64,000 bases of DNA from Copromyces sp. CBS 386.78 (taxonomy: Eukaryota > Ascomycota > Sordariomycetes > Sordariales > Sordariaceae). Made by a program: the position numbers and the translations under genes. How positions within the stretch are numbered: position 1 is the first letter of the stretch; the number at the start of each line of letters is the position of its first letter. The stretch lies in assembly GCA_030685235.1 (NCBI GenBank), contig MU839083.1, positions 434,001-498,000 on the forward strand. Reading direction: 5' to 3'. Positions 24,831 through 37,000 of the stretch are shown in pieces. The notes beneath the pieces are model-generated. The model saw only the letters and a list, made by a program, of their open reading frames with translations. It did not search any database and had not been told where the DNA came from.

Positions 24831-26538
24831 ATGGTGCACCTTTCTACCATCCCCAAGGAGGACGAGATCAGCAACGGCCTCGACATCCCCCTTACGCCCG
24901 CCCTCAAGAAGGTCCACCTTCAGCTCGCCAACGATGACGACCGTTTCACTACGAGCGTGTACGGCTCAAGGTTCGCCGCCGCAGACCTACCGCGCCACGA
25001 GATGCCCGAGGACGAGATGCCCAAGGAAGTCGCTTACCGCATGATCAAGGATGAGCTGAGCTTGGACGGCAACCCCATGCTCAAGTAAGTCCAAATCCCC
25101 CTTCTTCTATACTCCAGTTGCTAACCATGGTATCCCATAGCCTCGCCTCGTTTGTCACTACGTACATGGAGGAAGAAGCTGAAAAGCTCATGACCGAGTG
25201 CCTCCCCAAGAACTTCATCGATTACGAGGAATACCCCCAGTCGGCCGACATTCAAAACCGCTGCGTCTCCATGATTGGCCGCCTCTTCAATGCTCCGGTC
25301 AAGGATTCGGAGGCTAGCAGCGCCGTCGGAACATCCACTGTTGGCTCCTCTGAGGCCATCATGCTCGCCGTCCTCGCTATGAAGAAGCGTTGGAAGAACA
25401 AGCGCATTGCCGAGGGCAAGCCCCATGACAACCCCAACCTGATCATGTCATCGGCCGTCCAAGTATGCTGGGAAAAGGCCACTCGCTACTTCGAGGTGGA
25501 AGAGAAGCTCGTCTATTGCACTCCCGAGCGCTACGTCATCGACCCCAAGGAGACGGTAGACCTGGTGGACGAGAACACCATTGGTATCTGCTGCATTCTT
25601 GGCTCAACATATACTGGCGAGTACGAGGATGTCAAGGCAGTCAACGACCTGCTCGTTGAGAAGGGACTGAACACACCAATCCATGTAGACGCCGCCAGCG
25701 GAGGTTTTGTTGCTCCCTTCGTCGTACCGGATCTGGAATGGGACTTTAGACTGGAAAGAGTCGTGTCCATCAACGTCTCTGGCCACAAGTACGGCCTCGT
25801 CTACCCCGGTGTCGGTTGGGTCGTCTGGCGTTCTGCCGAGTACCTCCCCCAGGAGCTCGTCTTCAACATCAATTACCTCGGTGCCGACCAGGCCTCCTTC
25901 ACACTCAACTTTTCAAAGGGTGCTAGCCAGGTTATTGGCCAGTACTATCAACTCATCCGTCTCGGCAAGCACGGATACCGTGCCATCATGTCCAACCTGA
26001 CGCGCACGGCTGATTACCTCTCCGAGTCCCTTGCCGCTCTTGGCTTCATCATTATGTCCAAGAAGTCTGGTGAAGGCCTGCCTCTGGTTGCATTCCGTCT
26101 CAAGGAGGACCCAGACCGCAGTTACGATGAGTTTGCTCTCGCCCATCAGCTCCGTGTGCGCGGATGGGTTGTACCCGCATACACCATGGCCCCCAACACG
26201 AACGGACTGAAGATGCTCAGAATCGTTGTCAGAGAGGATTTCTCCAGGAACAGGTGTGATAGTCTCATCAACGATGTCAGGTTGTGTCAGGGCGTGCTTG
26301 AACAGATGGACAAGGAAACTATCAAGAAGCAGCAGGAGTACATCCATAAGAACCATACAGCGAGCGGGAAGGCATCGCACAATCATCCCAAGTACCGCGT
26401 AAGTGCTGCAACAAGGTCCTGTGCTGTTTTCTCTGCTTTGATTGTTACCCCTATAAAGAGAGACATGCTGACCATGGACTACAGAAGGAAAAACACTCGT
26501 TGCAGGGTAAGACGGGGAAGACGCACTCTATCTGCTGA
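24831..26538 (+). CDS. gad: Glutamate decarboxylase (PLP-dependent)
   Basis: Three exons, 24831-25084, 25141-26398 and 26485-26538, encode 521 residues. The enzyme decarboxylates L-glutamate to GABA and CO2 in the cytosol and feeds the GABA shunt. Introns are 56 and 86 nt, both GTAAGT...AG, and both joins are in phase. The first restores GNPMLNLASFVTT, a hallmark of the family. The second yields a Lys-rich C terminus ending in HSIC and a stop. The PLP-binding lysine is in SGHKYG, at about residue 301. Upstream, the SSEAIMLA and HVDAASGGF blocks match the group II decarboxylase cofactor pocket. The length fits fungal GADs. The start is ATG with context CAAAATGGTG. It is tail to tail with the monooxygenase gene, about 810 bases away. 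If the last intron is retained, an open acidic tail follows (see findings). Confidence 0.95.
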
Positions 26539-27349
26539 GTCTTCTCCATCGAGGTCCGATTCTGGGTCCGACGCTGGGTCTGAGTATGACTCGGCGTCTG
26601 ACTCTGATATTGACGCTTACTCTAAAGAGGACCGCGAGGGGACTGACCTTGAACGGGAGGAGTGTCCGTTATGCCGAAGTGCGTCTGAGGTTGAACGGAA
26701 AGAGGAAGATGAAGCAATTAGAAATTCAGGTTCGGCCACCGATGATAGGACACTCGTTCATAGGGAAAGACATAGTCAACTAGACGACCGATTGACTAGC
26801 TCGCCAGTGGCCCCGATGGCTGCAAAGACGGCCTATAACCACCTGACCTTGTCAAGGCACTGTGGCCGGAAAGTTATGGCTCGCGGAAGGAAGCAATGTC
26901 AAGGAAAGGGTGCAGGTCAGACGTTCAGCCTTGAGCTTCCTGATGGGAAGAAGCTTCTTACCCTCCGTATCGGAGCTTAGTGAGAGTCAATGTGAGGGAC
27001 AAGCCGTTGGGTTCTCTTCCGATTCGTGTATTTGATCTCGGATTTCAGCAGCCTTTTATTGGCAAGGAAAAGCAGCACCATGATCAGGGTTACACAAGCC
27101 TCCCACTTAAAACATTTCTCACCAACTCTCTCGACTTTTTGTGAACTTGTTTCATTTAACTCTAAAACCATACCCAAAACCTATGCAAGCCAATGCAGTA
27201 CTAACTCTAGAAATATGCAGCCAAAAAAGAAATCGAACTGTGTACAAAGACCCTCATTCATAGACATGTGTAATATCCAATCGGCCTGTTTCCGACCCCT
27301 TCCAAAATGTCCGGGTATCTCCTTCCATCCATCTATCCCTCTCACCCGC
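26539..27349. other. Shared 3' region between GAD and the monooxygenase
   Basis: This convergent intergenic stretch should hold the two 3' untranslated regions. The part up to 26980 stays open in the frame reached when the last GAD intron is not removed, and it encodes a Ser/Asp/Glu-rich stretch. Past 27000 the sequence becomes A- and T-richer and looks non-coding. Confidence 0.55.
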
Positions 27350-29307
27350 TTACTGCTTGTTAAGGAAAGCACCAAAGTACTTCTCGAGAGCGTCAACGGT
27401 CTTGTCGCCCTGCTCAAGGTTGCAAACGAAGCCGACATATCCATCGGGTCTCACAACGACGACACCACCCTTGTCCTCCTCGAAGCCCATCTTGGCGTGC
27501 GCCGCCGCCTTGGCGTCAGGAACGCGGTGATCCCAGCGGTCATCGGCATACACGTTATCCCTGTAGCGGGCCAACAACTCGGGCAAGTCGCGGGTGATCT
27601 CGACCTCGGTGCGCTTGGCAGCGAAGACGGTGGCGAAAGTGAAGAACTTGCTGTGGGGGTTGTGGCGCTCGTGGTGGCTGACGCTGTCGATATCGGCACG
27701 CTTGAAGCGGGAGAAGAAAGAGCCGGGCTTGGAGAGGCCGGCGGCGAGGGACTGGAGAGCGGACTTCTGGGTGGGGTTAAGGGCACCGGCGAAGATGAAG
27801 ATGCGGAAGGAGCCGTTGAGAGGGATCTCCTGCTCGAGGTGCACGACGTTGGCGTCGACGACGCGGGTGACATTGCTGTTGATGAGCAAGCGGCCGGGGA
27901 CGAGCTTGGTCTTGGCCTGCGCGGCGGGAGCGCTGGCGGCGGGGTGAGCGGAGGAGTAGTTGAGGTCGTTGGGCTTGTAGAAGACTCCGTATCCCGAGGT
28001 GAACTCGCACGACTCCTTGAAGGTCTTGATGAACTCGTTCTCTTCCTCGGACTCCTGGGCGACGTGGTTGCCGTGGGCAGTGGCCTGGGCGGTCGAGGCG
28101 GCATCGGGACGCTGGGAGAAGAGCTTGGCGTACTTGTTGTCGAAAGCCAGGAGGGTCTCGGCGACGTCCTTGCGCTCGGGCTCGTAAGTCTCGAGGATTT
28201 CGCGCTTGGCAAGGCCGCCTTCGACGGCGTGGATCTTCCAGGCGAGGTTAAGAGCGTCGAGGAAGGCGGTGTTCATGCCCTGGCCAGCCTTGGGCGAGTG
28301 GGTGTGGCAGGCGTCGCCGCCGAGGAAGACGCGGTGGTCGAGCGTGTACTTGCCGGAAATGCCCTGGCCGATGGGGTAGACGGAGTACCACTCGACGCGC
28401 TCCCACTCGATGGAATAGGGGGCCAGGATGCGCTTGGCGTGAGCCTGGACTTCCTCCTCGGAGGCGGTCTTGCGCGGGTGGAAGTCGGGTTCGTCAGAGG
28501 AGGCGATCTGGATGTACAGGCGCACCATGTTGTCCTCGCGGGGGATGACCATGATGGAGCCGTGCTCGGAGTGGATGGTGCACTTCATCTTCATGTCGGG
28601 GAAGTCGGTCTTGACGACACCGTCCATGACACCCCACACGTAGGAGATGGGGTCCTTGTGCGTGATGCCGATCTTGAGCTGCTCACGGATGAAGGAGCGG
28701 GCGCCCTCGCCGCCGAAGAGGTACTTGGCCTTGACCGTCTCGGTCTTGCTGCTGTCGTCAACGTGCGCGAGCTGGACGGTCACGGGGTATTCCGGGTCGG
28801 CCTTCTCGTCCGAGGTGAAGCCGGTGATGGTCCAGGGGCGCTGGATCTTGGTGTTGTTCTTCTCGAGGTCGGCGATGAAAACGCGCTCAATCAGACCCTG
28901 GTGCAGAAGGGTGGTGAAGGGGTAGCGGGCGTCGATGAAGTCGGGGCAGCTGGGCCAGGTGCCGGTGCGGACGATGCTGCCTCCGGTCTTGGGGGGGTCC
29001 CAGAAGGCAACCTCGTACACGCGGGCGGGCTTGTGGGCCATGATGGCGGACTTGAGACCCATGTTCCGGAGCAGATCGAGGGAGCGGGGCTGGATACCAT
29101 CGGCACGGCCGGTGGCGGTGGGCTCAGGCCTGTTGTCGATGTGCTTGATCTTGTAACCCCATCGTGAGAGACAGGTGGAGAGCATGAGGCCTACGGGGCC
29201 GGCACCGACAATGACTGTGAGGTGTGTTAGTCATGTCTGTGCGAATATTGATTGAAGAGGGGATTTCACTCACCAATGTCATAGTAGTTGTCTGGTTGTG
29301 AGGCCAT
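27350..29307 (-). CDS. FAD-dependent phenol 2-monooxygenase-type hydroxylase
   Basis: Two exons, complement 29274-29307 and 27350-29214, encode about 632 residues. The 59-nt intron starts GTGAGT and ends CAG, and the join creates the dinucleotide-binding motif VGAGPVG at about residues 14-20. The family oxidises phenolic substrates at the expense of NADPH and O2 and acts in aromatic catabolism or secondary metabolism. Also visible are a GEGARS variant of the DG motif that contacts FAD and NADPH, the [17 protein letters not shown] flavin-binding GD motif in the middle, and a C-terminal thioredoxin-like dimerisation domain typical of Trichosporon-type phenol hydroxylase. The length fits this class. 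The exact substrate is not inferable. The opposite strand is also open for over 700 codons because of strong GC bias at third positions and is not a gene. Confidence 0.92.
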
Positions 29308-31602
29308 GATGTATGACTGCGGGTGTTGATGGAAACAAGGAATCAAACTAGAGGCAGAAGAGCAATGAAGGGAGGGGGTATCTCAAACAGGCGATGGATG
29401 GAGGGATGGATAAATGGATGGTCAATCAACAGAGACAAAGAAAGAGGGCGGGAGGATCAGGAGTTAATAATTATATTTCGGTTATCACCACGACAAGGTA
29501 GCATCACGCGTCACAACACATCCTTAACACCGAAACCCGGGATGGGTTCCGAGAATTGGCCAACACCATGATCGGGGGGCGAGTTGACCCACGAAAGCGA
29601 AGTGGCATCCTCACGTCTAGTGTCGAGATGAACCGGTTCGCCGCGATGGGTTGCTTTGCCCATGCGGGCGGACGAGGGATCTCCCAAGAAGTGCGGCAAG
29701 CGGACCCGGTATTGGTGAGATTCGACACCTCCTGGCTCCAGACACAGCCAGTGAAGCACGGCAAGGCGGAAGGGGGACACACCACTGCGTCAGAGCAGTT
29801 TGAGGTGTGGTGGCACCCAGAGGGCTGAACAACGCTGTGCTCCGTGAAGGAGAAGGCAGAGGCGGCATCTGATTGGCCGGACCGCTTCGTTCGGATCCGT
29901 CCATGGGGTCTTGGGGCTCTGTGCTGCATCGTGGTTCGTCGGAAAGCTGGGTGGGATTGTGGGAAGGACGACGGGGAGGGGAAGATCGGGAATGGAACAC
30001 GGTAGTCGTCGGTGGGGCCGCGGGCGGATACAAGTGGATGTTCACAGGCGGTAGTCTGCCTCGGAGTGCACGGGGTCCCTAACGGGTGCGGCGTCGGGAC
30101 AGGGAAAATAAACATTGTCCCCCAGGATTCCCCACAGCAGCCACAGCAACCCACGGCTGCTGCGGCCTCCGAAGCCCAGGCCCGAACTCCACGCCGGGGT
30201 AATCCTGTCAAGCCCGATGATCTGGCCCGCGATTTTGGTCCGGTTTTTTCTTTATGCTGTCCCTTCTTTTCGGGTTTCCAGGCTTTGTCTTCTGCAAGCC
30301 GAGCCAGCGAGAGTCCAGCGTGTTGCCCCCTGAAACCTGGCGGGGTCGGCGCTTGTGTACTTGCTGGCCGTCTGGGTGACCTTGTCCGCGTCACGAATGC
30401 CAGCACAGCCGCGACGTTTGCCGTTGCCAACTCGCAAAGGGGAGACGCCCTAGATATCCCAATTCCTTTTTGACTGATTGAGCTGTCACCGCCCTCAAGG
30501 GACTTTCTGCGCCAAGCCCCTTGATGATCATCAACAGCGGGCCCCGCGCTTGCCGCCATCGCTCCCGTTCCATATTCCCCGCGATTTGCCCCTGGCATGG
30601 CATTCTGCTGACAAAGACGCGATTCGCGGATGTCGGAAAAGCCCCAAGAAATCATCCATTGATCGATCATCGAACAGACAAGACATGAGCATCGATAAAA
30701 GACACGACGACCGTCTTCAGTCTTCAGCGTCGCCCAAAGGGTTTTTGTTCATGTACAGGATTCTGGGGGATCCATCTCGCTGTGGACCTCGTGGAGTCGC
30801 GATCCCACTGCAGGTGGCCAACTCCATGCTTTCTTTACCCCATGGGACTGAGCGGGCAGCTTAGCTCCACGAGAATACCACCTGTGATGATATCCTTCTC
30901 GCCTTCTTCATGTTGCGAACCCGTCACCCACCCGAGTCTTCCGCGTCGATGTGTATGTACTTCATCATAACAGCCTTCGCTCCTGATGACCAGTCGTCAA
31001 CAAGTCAGACACTAGCTGTCGCAAGCCGCAGCCGCAATCGTTACACGGTCTGTTCTTGTCGTCGAGACAACACATCGAGGTTACATAACGAGGTCTGACG
31101 GAGATTTCCGACCCGCCCGATTGGCCGTCACGAGAGACAACATGTCTTGATCGTCGGAAGCCTGTGACGCTCAGGGGTGAGCAGGGGTGCAAAAGACGAG
31201 AAGCGCTTGGGAAGTAAACATATTTCCGCTTTCGGCTCTTCTCGTCATCTTCATCTTTTCACTTCTCTTGCTTGCCTAACCTTTTGTATGGAAAGACAAG
31301 CCGGCCTCATTGGTCAGACCAGTCAGACACATCGGTTCAAAGTCCTGCCACAACACTACGAAAGACGTCTGCTTTAGGTACATTTACTGCTCTCTTGTTC
31401 ATAGTCCAAGGGTGGATGATCCTACGTATCCCCGTTTGACCCATCTGTTTTTTCTTTTATTAACCTCTGCCAGACGATCAAGTGTAGCAACTGGGGATTG
31501 GTATCCGTACACGTGCCATCGCGCGTGCCAAGAGTGGGCGGCGAAGTGTGACACAAGACATCCTGCCCAAACAGTGGTCAGGCAGCAACTCTTTACACCT
31601 TA
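29308..31602. other. Intergenic region upstream of the monooxygenase
   Basis: About 2.3 kb has no supported gene. A 388-codon minus frame at 29504-30670 lacks any domain and looks compositional. The left end should contain the monooxygenase promoter. A short GATGG repeat occurs near 29393-29422. Confidence 0.5.
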
Positions 31603-31943
31603 CCCGTGCCACGCAACCCACTTCCCACTAAAAAGTGGGTGCTCACTACCAGTACGGCCAAACCGCCACCAGGGTTAAAGGTGCAAATGGCCGCAAAACA
31701 CCCAAGACAGTGAGAACTCACAACATACCACACCAACCAGTTGAGATAAAAAAGATGAATGAGCGTGATCAGGACAATGTATTTTATTTCCCCAACCTTT
31801 TTCAAGTTCGCATTTTTTGATTTGTTGGAGTCTTGGCCGATATGTCGAGTCCAAAACAGCACCTCTAACCCTAACCTGGCCGTTTTGCTAGTGTGGCCGT
31901 ACTGGCAACCCACTTTAGTGGAAAGTGGGTTGCGTGGCTCGGG
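31603..31943. mobile_element. MITE-like inverted-repeat element flanked by TA
   Basis: This 341-bp segment has imperfect terminal inverted repeats. The left arm begins CCCGTGCCACGCAACCCACTT and the right arm, reverse-complemented, begins CCCGAGCCACGCAACCCACTT. Homology between the arms extends with small gaps through CAGTACGGCC and GGTTARAGGTGC, for roughly 80-100 bases. Each arm carries its own small AAGTGGG hairpin. TA dinucleotides flank both ends (31601-31602 and 31944-31945), as expected for a Tc1/mariner-type insertion. No transposase fits in the middle, so it would be a non-autonomous copy. The family name is unknown to me. Confidence 0.75.
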
Positions 31944-32379
31944 TACCTACCTTCCACCGTACCGGGAAAGGGGGGGTTTAGCGAACAGTCACAAAATAGT
32001 TGGAAATTTTCAAACTGTAAATTTATAGTTGGTTTTTGGCTAAACGTTTACCAAGCGTTGATAAACGGTTGATGTAGGCTAAACTATTTTTAAATAGTTA
32101 ATACGGATAAACGTTTGAGTATTAATTAATATTTAACTTAAGTATAATAATAAATTTGAAAAAGAGAAAGAACGGCTAATAAAGTATAAAGTCTGCATTA
32201 GAGTGAAAACTTTGCACTTCTTCCTTTTCCTCTTTCTAACCAAAAACTTCCAAATCAGTCAAGGAATCGGATAGCCTATTCACTAAGTCATTGTCTTCCA
32301 AGTGGAAATGCTAAGTGGCATCGTAAACCAATGCCTTAATGAATAGACTGCTCGGCTCTTTGCGACTATCTTTATCTCT

Positions 32380-32425
32380 TTTTTCTTTCTTTCCTTCTTT
32401 CTTTCTTTCTTTCTCTCTCCTTCTT
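32380..32425 (+). repeat. CTTT-rich polypyrimidine run
   Basis: This is a run of CTTT and CTCT units inside the second inverted-repeat element. It is simple low-complexity DNA. Confidence 0.8.
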
Positions 32426-32493
32426 AGCCGGGAGACGAAGATAGATAGTTGCCAATTGATTTTTTTCACTAGAAACCAAATGCATCAATATGA

Positions 32494-32590
32494 CTGTGAC
32501 CGTAATCCTGACCGTGACCGTAACCGTGACTGTGATCCTGACCGTGACCGTGACCGTGACCGTGACCCTGACCCTGACCGTGACCGTAAT
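32494..32590 (+). repeat. Imperfect TGACCG hexamer tandem array
   Basis: About sixteen consecutive six-base units read TGACCG with variants TAACCG, TGATCC and TGACCC. In one frame they would read as alternating Asp and Arg or Pro. The array lies inside the second inverted-repeat element and no real gene frame extends from it. Confidence 0.8.
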
Positions 32591-32949
32591 AAATTGTTTT
32601 CAAATAATTCATATGTATTCCAACGCTTAAGAATTTAAACGTTTATCTTACTAAGCATTAGAACCTATTTAAACGTTTATCTTATTAAACGTTTAAAAAA
32701 ATTTGAACTGCCACTACACAGCTGGGAAATTTACCAACGTTTACGACCCCCCAATAGTTAAGTGACAGTAAATTTGCTGTTCGCTAGACCCCCGCCTTCC
32801 TAGTACGGCACTTCTGTCGATTGTCCTGAACTCCACAAGACCAAATGATACGTGGTCCTCGAGTGCGTCATCACGGCTTCTCGCGGGCCGCCCAACTCGG
32901 ACGCTGGGTCGACGAGTGAGGTGCAATCGAGAGCAATGAAACCTGTGGT

Positions 32950-33874
32950 GTGTCCACAGCGGCGAACCAGCTGACTCATGTCTCAGTCCCGTCCCGGGCC
33001 AGGGTGCGCTTGATTGACGTTGGACTTGATGAAAGCTTTACAATTCATTTAGTGGAGGAAATCCACGAGGAGAAAGCGAAATGCATCACCCAGCTTCAAT
33101 ATCGCCGTGCATCGTCTCCCGTATACTCAACTGGCGTACAGGAATACTGGGCTTGTGACGCGGGTGACATTCCGGCTCTTCGGCTTAAACAGGCGCCTTT
33201 GTTCTCAAGAGGATGGTGTTATCAGGAGCGCTTTTTATCTGCACGGACTGTCCATTTCAGCCAGCAGCTACCTTAAACTGTGAGTGTAAGACCCGCCGGG
33301 CCTCCGAAACGTTTTGCATGTAGCACCATGAACGAACACCCGGACCTAAGTCACGACTTTAGGGCAGCAGTTAATGATCAAACACCTCCCAAGTCTTTAC
33401 CAAAGGTGGGGTACCATGGACCCTCCATAGTGTGCTATGGGAGAAGATTATTGCGGATCATTAGCGAAACCGAGTTCACCAATTACTCGGATAGGCTGGT
33501 CGCTCTTAGGGGCATTTTTTTCAACCGCTTCTGGGAGCGATTTGGCGGATCACAGGACGGGAGGACGACTGGTGTGTATAGCGGGCCTATGGAGAAGATG
33601 CTCGACCCGACAGCTGCTCTGGGAGTAGGTACAGGCATCGCGGCCAATATACCGAGGAAGATGACAGATTCGATAAGGAACAAGGATACCGAATACCATA
33701 TGCGTATGACTTGGGTTCGTATTTCTCAAGGCATTCTAGTGGAAGCACTGGGTATGCGAGACAATATACTGACATTCCGTCGGATGGGAAAGTGGAATAC
33801 TTGTCTTCCCCTGGTGATACATACTCTAGCCCAACAATACCGGGCTTGCCGGAGAACTTTGACAGCAAAGAAAG
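32950..33874 (+). pseudogene. Degenerate HET-domain (heterokaryon incompatibility) gene, 5' part
   Basis: HET-domain proteins trigger incompatibility responses between genetically different hyphae. The plus strand shows the typical block SRGWCYQERFLSARTVHFSQ at 33205-33264. A one-base shift near 33271 follows, and the expected NCECKT...ASETF continuation is found in the next frame and ends at a stop. Further on, SDRLVALRGI at 33487-33516, another conserved stretch of the family, is again in a different frame. The N-terminal half of the HET domain is missing or unrecognisable. The composition is normal and not AT-biased, so decay came by indels rather than heavy RIP. The reading frame that enters 33875 is cut by a copia insertion. 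Confidence 0.75.
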
Positions 33875-34041
33875 TGTTAGACGGCAGGGGATATGTACGT
33901 GCACAGTCACGGGATTGAGGAGCAGATCAGCTGCGGGATTTATACTAGATGCCAAATATCAAGCCAGGTGCGGATTAATATATTAGAATATATATAATAT
34001 AGCCACGTTGAACCCTTTACTTTTAGACTTATATTATTATA
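33875..34041 (+). repeat. 5' LTR of element 2 (167 bp)
   Basis: It starts TGTTAG and ends TATA, where the other copy keeps CACA. It aligns without gaps to 39235-39401. All differences seen are C/T or G/A transitions except one T/A. Confidence 0.94.
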
Positions 34042-37000
34042 ATTAAGAGTTTTATTAATTTAATCGTTTAAAGTTATCGCTAGCGATTTAATAACCGAAA
34101 ACTAAAATAATAATATTTTTTACGATTAAATTTAATAATAGCGTTATATTTAATATATTTAAGAATTGGCCCGCGTAGGAAGATGCCTTTATTTCCTAGG
34201 CTTAAGATTTTGGCCTTTAGAAGTATATTGACCTAGCGAATTATATATTTTAGCCTATTAATTTAAAAGAACTTAATATTATTAATTATTAGGGTATACC
34301 CCCCGAGGGGGAGACCCTAACCGAGCGTAGAACCCGGGAGCGAGAATTTTTTAATACGGCGCGGATTTACGGCTTTTTTTATAAGCGCAATTATTATAAT
34401 TATATAATTGAGAAATAGGATTAGTATATTAAAATTAAGGTCCTTTCGGACTTAAATATTAAAAAGATTACATTAAATCGATAAATAACCGAAACTATTA
34501 AAAATTAATACTATAAAATTAACCTTATTTAATATATTAAGTTATACGAATAGTATAATAACCTTTTTAAATTTGCTTCTTTTAATAATTGCGAGGTTAA
34601 GAAGCTTATTAGGGCTACCCTTTTTAACCTTCTTAAACCCCCTATAAGAGGAAATTATAATTAGTTCAATTGGATTTTTTAGTAGGAATCGGCTATAGCC
34701 CTCTATATCGTTCGGTAAATCCTCGGCGCTAACGAACCCAATTTCTAATTTTTAGAATTCTATAATACAATTAGATCTTCTCTTTATAATAATTAGGTAG
34801 AAACTTATTAATTTTAATATAATAAGAAGATTGAGGAAGATCTTAACTTTTAAATCTTTTTCCGAATTGTAATTAAGGATTTTTATAAAGTAGTAATAGC
34901 GAACGCTATTTAAGGAAAAGGTTGCGCCCTCTTATTTAAAAGTATAGTATTCGCGGTTATATTAAGTAATAAGCTTATTAAAGAGGACGTTTTTAATAAC
35001 GATAAATAATTTAACCCGGAGGTAGAAAGATAAGGAAAAGTTATAAAGATAACCGGTAGGAGATCCGTTCCTAAAAAGAATATTAATAAAAATAAATATA
35101 CTTCCTCCTCGTCCTTACCCTTATTAAAGAAATTCTAATTATTATATAAATTCTATAAGTTTTATAACTATAAATTGGAATAATATTATTATATAAAGTT
35201 ATAAATAGCTTTCGATAATTAGGTTAAATCCATTATTATCTGGAGACGGGTAAAGGTAAATTTAAAGAAGGATAAGTACTTTAAAGAGGACGTTAACTAC
35301 TTTAAATAAACGAATGAAAATAATAAGAATTAATTCGGTCGTCGAATTAGTAAAAATAGTTTTTTAATACCTATTATAAATTATTATAGTACTATATACC
35401 TATTAAAAAATTTAGCGATCTTCGATTTAGGTACGATAATTTATATTTTTAATAAAGTTAGTCGATTCGATAATTTAAATTTTATAAACCCTAATAATTA
35501 TATATAGGCCGGGGATAAATATATATTTATTAAAGGATATAATAGTATTATATTAATAGTCTAAAACGATAAAAGGGGTTGCGATCTATACTTTATTAAT
35601 ATTACGTTAGTACTAAGTATAGCCTACAATTTCGTTTCCTTAAAAAAATTCGAGGAGGAGTAAATCTTCTAAGATTATAAAAATAGTTACTTATATTCTA
35701 GACTTATAAATTCCTTAATTTATAATATTTACTTTTATTAATATTAATTTATATTAAAATATATCCTTCTATAGAATAATAGCCTTAATAAATCTTTTTT
35801 AATTATATAGTATTTTAATTATTTTAAGCGGAAGCCCTAAGAAGGAGATCTTCTCCGCTAGTATTTTCGATTTAACTACCCTAACCCTAATACCTTTATT
35901 AAATTTATTAAATAAATATATAATATTCGGTTAAAGGGATTAAATCTAATTTATTATAATTTATATATAAAAATTAAATTAAGGCATTAAATATATAGGA
36001 AAATTCGGGATTACTTCGAAAGACCCGGGTTATATTTCGTTATCGACTTTTTTTTATATAAAAAAGTAAAATTCGGTAGTATAGAATATTCGAATTTAAT
36101 AGTAATTATAAATCGATAGCCTAAGTTTATCTAAGTATATTACTTAAGTAACCGAAAAGCGGATTCTATTATTACTTATTTAAAATCCCTATTTATAAAT
36201 CTATAGATAAAATATTAAATAATACTTCGTATTATCGAATATAATAATAAAATAACGAATAATAAGAAAATTACCGCTTAATTTTCTAATAAAGGAATTA
36301 ATATCGAATTTTTAGCGCTTTATACGTAAATTTAAAATAGTAGCGCAAAACGTTTAAGGGGTATAATTAAAATTAAAGCAATAATAATACATTCGGGTAT
36401 AAATTTACCCTATAAATTGTAATTGGAAATTATTAGAATAATTATATATTTATATAATTTAATTCCTAAAGTTAAATATCACTAGAAATCCCCTAAAGAG
36501 AGATTTAAAACGTTTTATTAATTTAAAAATAATATTATTCTATTAGTAGATCCGTCCCTAATTATTATATACTTTAAATTTTATAGTTATAAAGCCTTCG
36601 CCCTCTCTATAGAAGTAATAAAGGAGTAGAATAAAACTATAAAATTTAAAAATTATATATAAGTTAAGTATTTAGTAGGGTATTAATTAATTAATATCTA
36701 CTAGATTTAGAATTTATATACAAATATTATTATTATTATATAAAATATTATATTTAACGAAGATAAAGTATTCTCTAATAATGTTAAAAAATTTATAATA
36801 TTTTTAATATCTCCCTTAAAAAATTAATTATATAATTAAAAAATCTCTATTAAATAGATATTATATAAGTAGATCTCCTTTAGCTTAATATTATTGAAGA
36901 GGGAATTCTTAGCTTTATTACTTAAGGCTTTCTAAACGAATTAAATATATTAAAGGAAGAAGAGGAATTTAAAATATAAAATCCGTAAGCGGGTTTAGAA

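Larger units (their letters stand above)
31972..32793. mobile_element. Second inverted-repeat element, AT-rich, about 820 bp
   Basis: The ends are inverted copies of GGGGGTYTAGCGAACAG, at 31972-31988 and 32777-32793. Inside both ends lie AATAGTT and AACTATT pieces and several copies of the palindrome AAACGTTTA (32040-32120 and 32630-32700), which look like subterminal transposase-binding repeats. The centre holds a CTTT-rich run, a TGACCG hexamer array and short frames only, so it is non-autonomous. It starts 28 bases after the neighbouring MITE. I could not find a convincing target-site duplication, so its exact ends and superfamily are open. Confidence 0.55.

Noticed and set aside
25118..26980. 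Single 620-codon frame over GAD
   Set aside because: It ignores the two introns. Splicing restores the conserved GNPMLNLASF block and a normal C terminus, so the coding region is 24831-26538.
27451..28212. Second minus-strand frame, 253 codons, Ser/Pro/Arg-rich
   Set aside because: It is an out-of-frame shadow of the monooxygenase gene on the same strand.
27026..29167. Plus-strand open frame of about 713 codons
   Set aside because: It is exactly antisense to the monooxygenase coding sequence, its Gly/Val/Leu/Asp-rich composition mirrors GC-biased third positions, and it lacks any domain.
29504..30670. Minus-strand frame of 388 codons upstream of the monooxygenase
   Set aside because: It has no domain, irregular composition and no splice or start support; I read it as chance openness in GC-rich DNA.
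31862..31876. Telomere-like CTAACCCTAACC
   Set aside because: There are only two units, inside the MITE; this is far too short for a telomere or an interstitial telomere tract.
32494..32590. Regular short repeats resembling a CRISPR-like array
   Set aside because: The units are direct six-base tandem repeats with no spacers, in a eukaryotic genome; it is a simple microsatellite.
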